Positions 62,145 through 64,000 of a stretch of DNA of 64,000 bases are shown one piece after another. Made by a program: the position numbers and the translations under genes. Location of the stretch: positions 428,661 through 492,660 of the forward strand of contig VXAI01000118.1 of NCBI GenBank assembly GCA_013399305.1, read 5' to 3'. The notes beneath the pieces were generated by a model. The model saw only the letters and a program-made list of their open reading frames with translations, made no database searches and had not been told where the DNA came from. Positions within the stretch are counted from its first letter, which is position 1. Every line of letters begins with the position of its first letter. This stretch comes from Rostratula benghalensis (lineage: Eukaryota; Chordata; Aves; Charadriiformes; Rostratulidae).

Positions 62145-62197
62145 GAGCCCCAGCCGAGCCCCAGCCAAGCCCCAGCCAAGCCCCAGCCAAGCGCCAG
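62145..62197. repeat. 11-bp minisatellite
   Basis: Nearly five tandem copies of RAGCCCCAGCC are seen. The first two begin GAG, the next two AAG, and the last is broken by a C-to-G change. It is in frame with nothing recognisable. Confidence 0.93.
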
Positions 62198-64000
62198 GGA
62201 GGAGCAGTGGGTGACGCTCTCACGTGTCCCATTTTCATCTCAGCAGCTCGGTATTTCCAACACAACCCAGAAGAGAGAGCGCATCCTTGCTGGGTTTCTT
62301 CTCTGTCCTGGCACTGCAGTGGGCAGGCACGTGCCCAAAAGCACGCATACGGCTTTCTATGAAGTGAAGCCATAGGGAAGATGTCAAGCCAAGTAAAGTG
62401 ACACTGTTTGATTTGCTGCCTCTATTCAAATAATTCCATAGTCTGCTCCTCTGATGCTGGAGTCAGTCATTTATCTCTGACCATTTTCATTAATGACAAG
62501 GGTGTGTTTGGTGGGCTGTGGGGCAGAGGAGGGGGGCAGGATGGAAGCAGCTCAGCTTGCTGGAGAGAGGGATGGAAACACTTGGCTCCCCAGTCATGCT
62601 GCTGATGGTGCCACTGCTACACCGCAGCCCTCAGACTGGGCTCGGGGATTAGGAGAAGGGGAGAAGGGTTTGAGGAGAGTGCTGTCTGTGGGAAAGTGGA
62701 GAGCTGGCAGTCAAAGCTAGCACATGCACTGCAAAATGTCATCCTAGCTATTCTCCCTCCCATCTTCCACATACTGGCTTCCCACAGAAATTCACAAGGG
62801 GCTGGGACTGAGCCAAAGGAGGCAAATTTGACAGAAAACAGGGCATCTGGCACCCACTACCTCTGCTAAAGGCTGCCTTGTCCTTTGTCTCGAAGAAGAA
62901 ACGTCACACCTGCAGGAGCCAAGCATGAGACTGGACTGACTTCAAGAGCCTTAAGTATCTAATTTTACAAGGCATCGTTTTATTTCTGCATGCAAAGCAA
63001 CATGTAGCAGTTTAACAAGACTCTCTCGGGGTGGTCATCCCACAAGCTGAGGATGCATTGCTACTGCCAGGTGAGACCCATGGGCTAGACCCACGCATTC
63101 CTGCTCCTACAGCACCTGCAGAAGGTCCCAATCCTGCCTGCAAATTCCCTACCGGCTTCCCTGCTCTGGTTCCTTTGCTCTGTGTATCTGCTCTGGAGGA
63201 CATGTTTTCCTTCTGTGGACAGTGAATTTCGGAGAGTTCCCATGCTCTGGATCTCAAAAAGCTTCATAAATTTCAGAGGCTGAGCACAGTGCCTTTATAG
63301 GCCCAGTTTTTCAAACAAGTGGCATATCTAAGCACATGTATAAATGCCTGCATACAGTTCCTGAAATTAGGCACCCTGAGCAAGCAGCTTCTCAAGCCAG
63401 TGGACAACAACAAAAAACCCCACCAACCTAAAAAGCAGAGAAGGGGAGATGACAACTGATTAAAAAAGAAATCTCTTCAAGCCAGTGAAATGGGAAAGAA
63501 ACAGTAACTTTATCAAAGTGCCTTGACTACAGTGGTATTTTCATACTGGTTTACACATAAACCTACTATTGATATACTGGGACAGAAGTCATACATTTCT
63601 CTCATTTTGCAGTGCTGAGCTCTCTGAATTAATTTGATATTAGAATATTACTTTTATTATTATTTTTTGACAAACAGTCAATTTGCTTAGACAGCTTTAG
63701 GAGAATGAAAGGACTGACAAATATGAGTCAATGTTTGAATACACACTCCAGCTTAAGAGATGGAAACTAAAATGCTGATTGTTCATAAAAGAAATTCAGA
63801 GTTTTCTCTTTGGTTTTTGTTGTGGGTTGTTTTTTTTTTTTTTTTAAATTTACTTCTTCTAATGGTAAATTTTTGAAGTTTAAACAAAAGAAGGGAGATA
63901 AAAGGGGAGGACTGCATTCTGGTTTGCCCAAAGCAGAGACAGATATCACCCAACAGCAGGCATCCACACCCAGAGATAGCTCTTCTGAGGATCCCTCCTG
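62198..64000. other. Gene-free stretch to the window edge
   Basis: I see no gene, known repeat or RNA gene. A 16-base T-run lies at 63830-63845. The open frames are short and unrecognised. Confidence 0.6.

Overview
This window looks like non-coding nuclear DNA from a bird, either intergenic or inside very long introns. The main evidence is several pieces of CR1, the dominant LINE of birds. They include a clear 3' end with the terminal ATTCTGTGA repeat at 54120-54510 and a reverse-oriented 3' portion at 39294-39770. Old MIR-type SINE remnants fit an amniote. The low density of repeats fits birds better than crocodilians, turtles or mammals. The species cannot be read from the sequence.

I found no protein-coding gene I can defend, and no rRNA, tRNA, CRISPR array, operon or bacterial feature. 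The reading frames are short, scattered over both strands, unrecognised, and in several cases overlap repeats or simple sequence. Three places carry paired splice-like signals around short open segments (34800-34873, 47809-47876 and 57033-57145). I list them as candidate exons at low confidence; they could belong to a long non-coding RNA or be chance matches.

Layout: 1-95 is an AGAGA pentanucleotide array cut by the window edge. 96-7714 is featureless apart from a G-rich patch and a small hairpin. 7715-7905 is a TTCC array containing a single N. 7906-30732 is mostly unique DNA with a few decayed SINE or LINE remnants and a perfect 24-bp palindrome at 12276-12299. 30733-41890 holds the clearest MIR copy and four CR1 pieces. 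45250-54510 holds another MIR-like piece, the 47.8-kb splice-like cassette and three further CR1 pieces. 57.5-59 kb is a GC-rich, CpG-enriched zone with a G-quadruplex motif and a homeodomain-type AT motif; it is the most promoter- or enhancer-like part of the window. 62145-62197 is a small 11-bp minisatellite.

No genes can be shown to work together here. I did not find a new biological system. The points most worth checking are the two splice-like cassettes at 47.8 and 57.0 kb and the GC-rich zone beside the second one.
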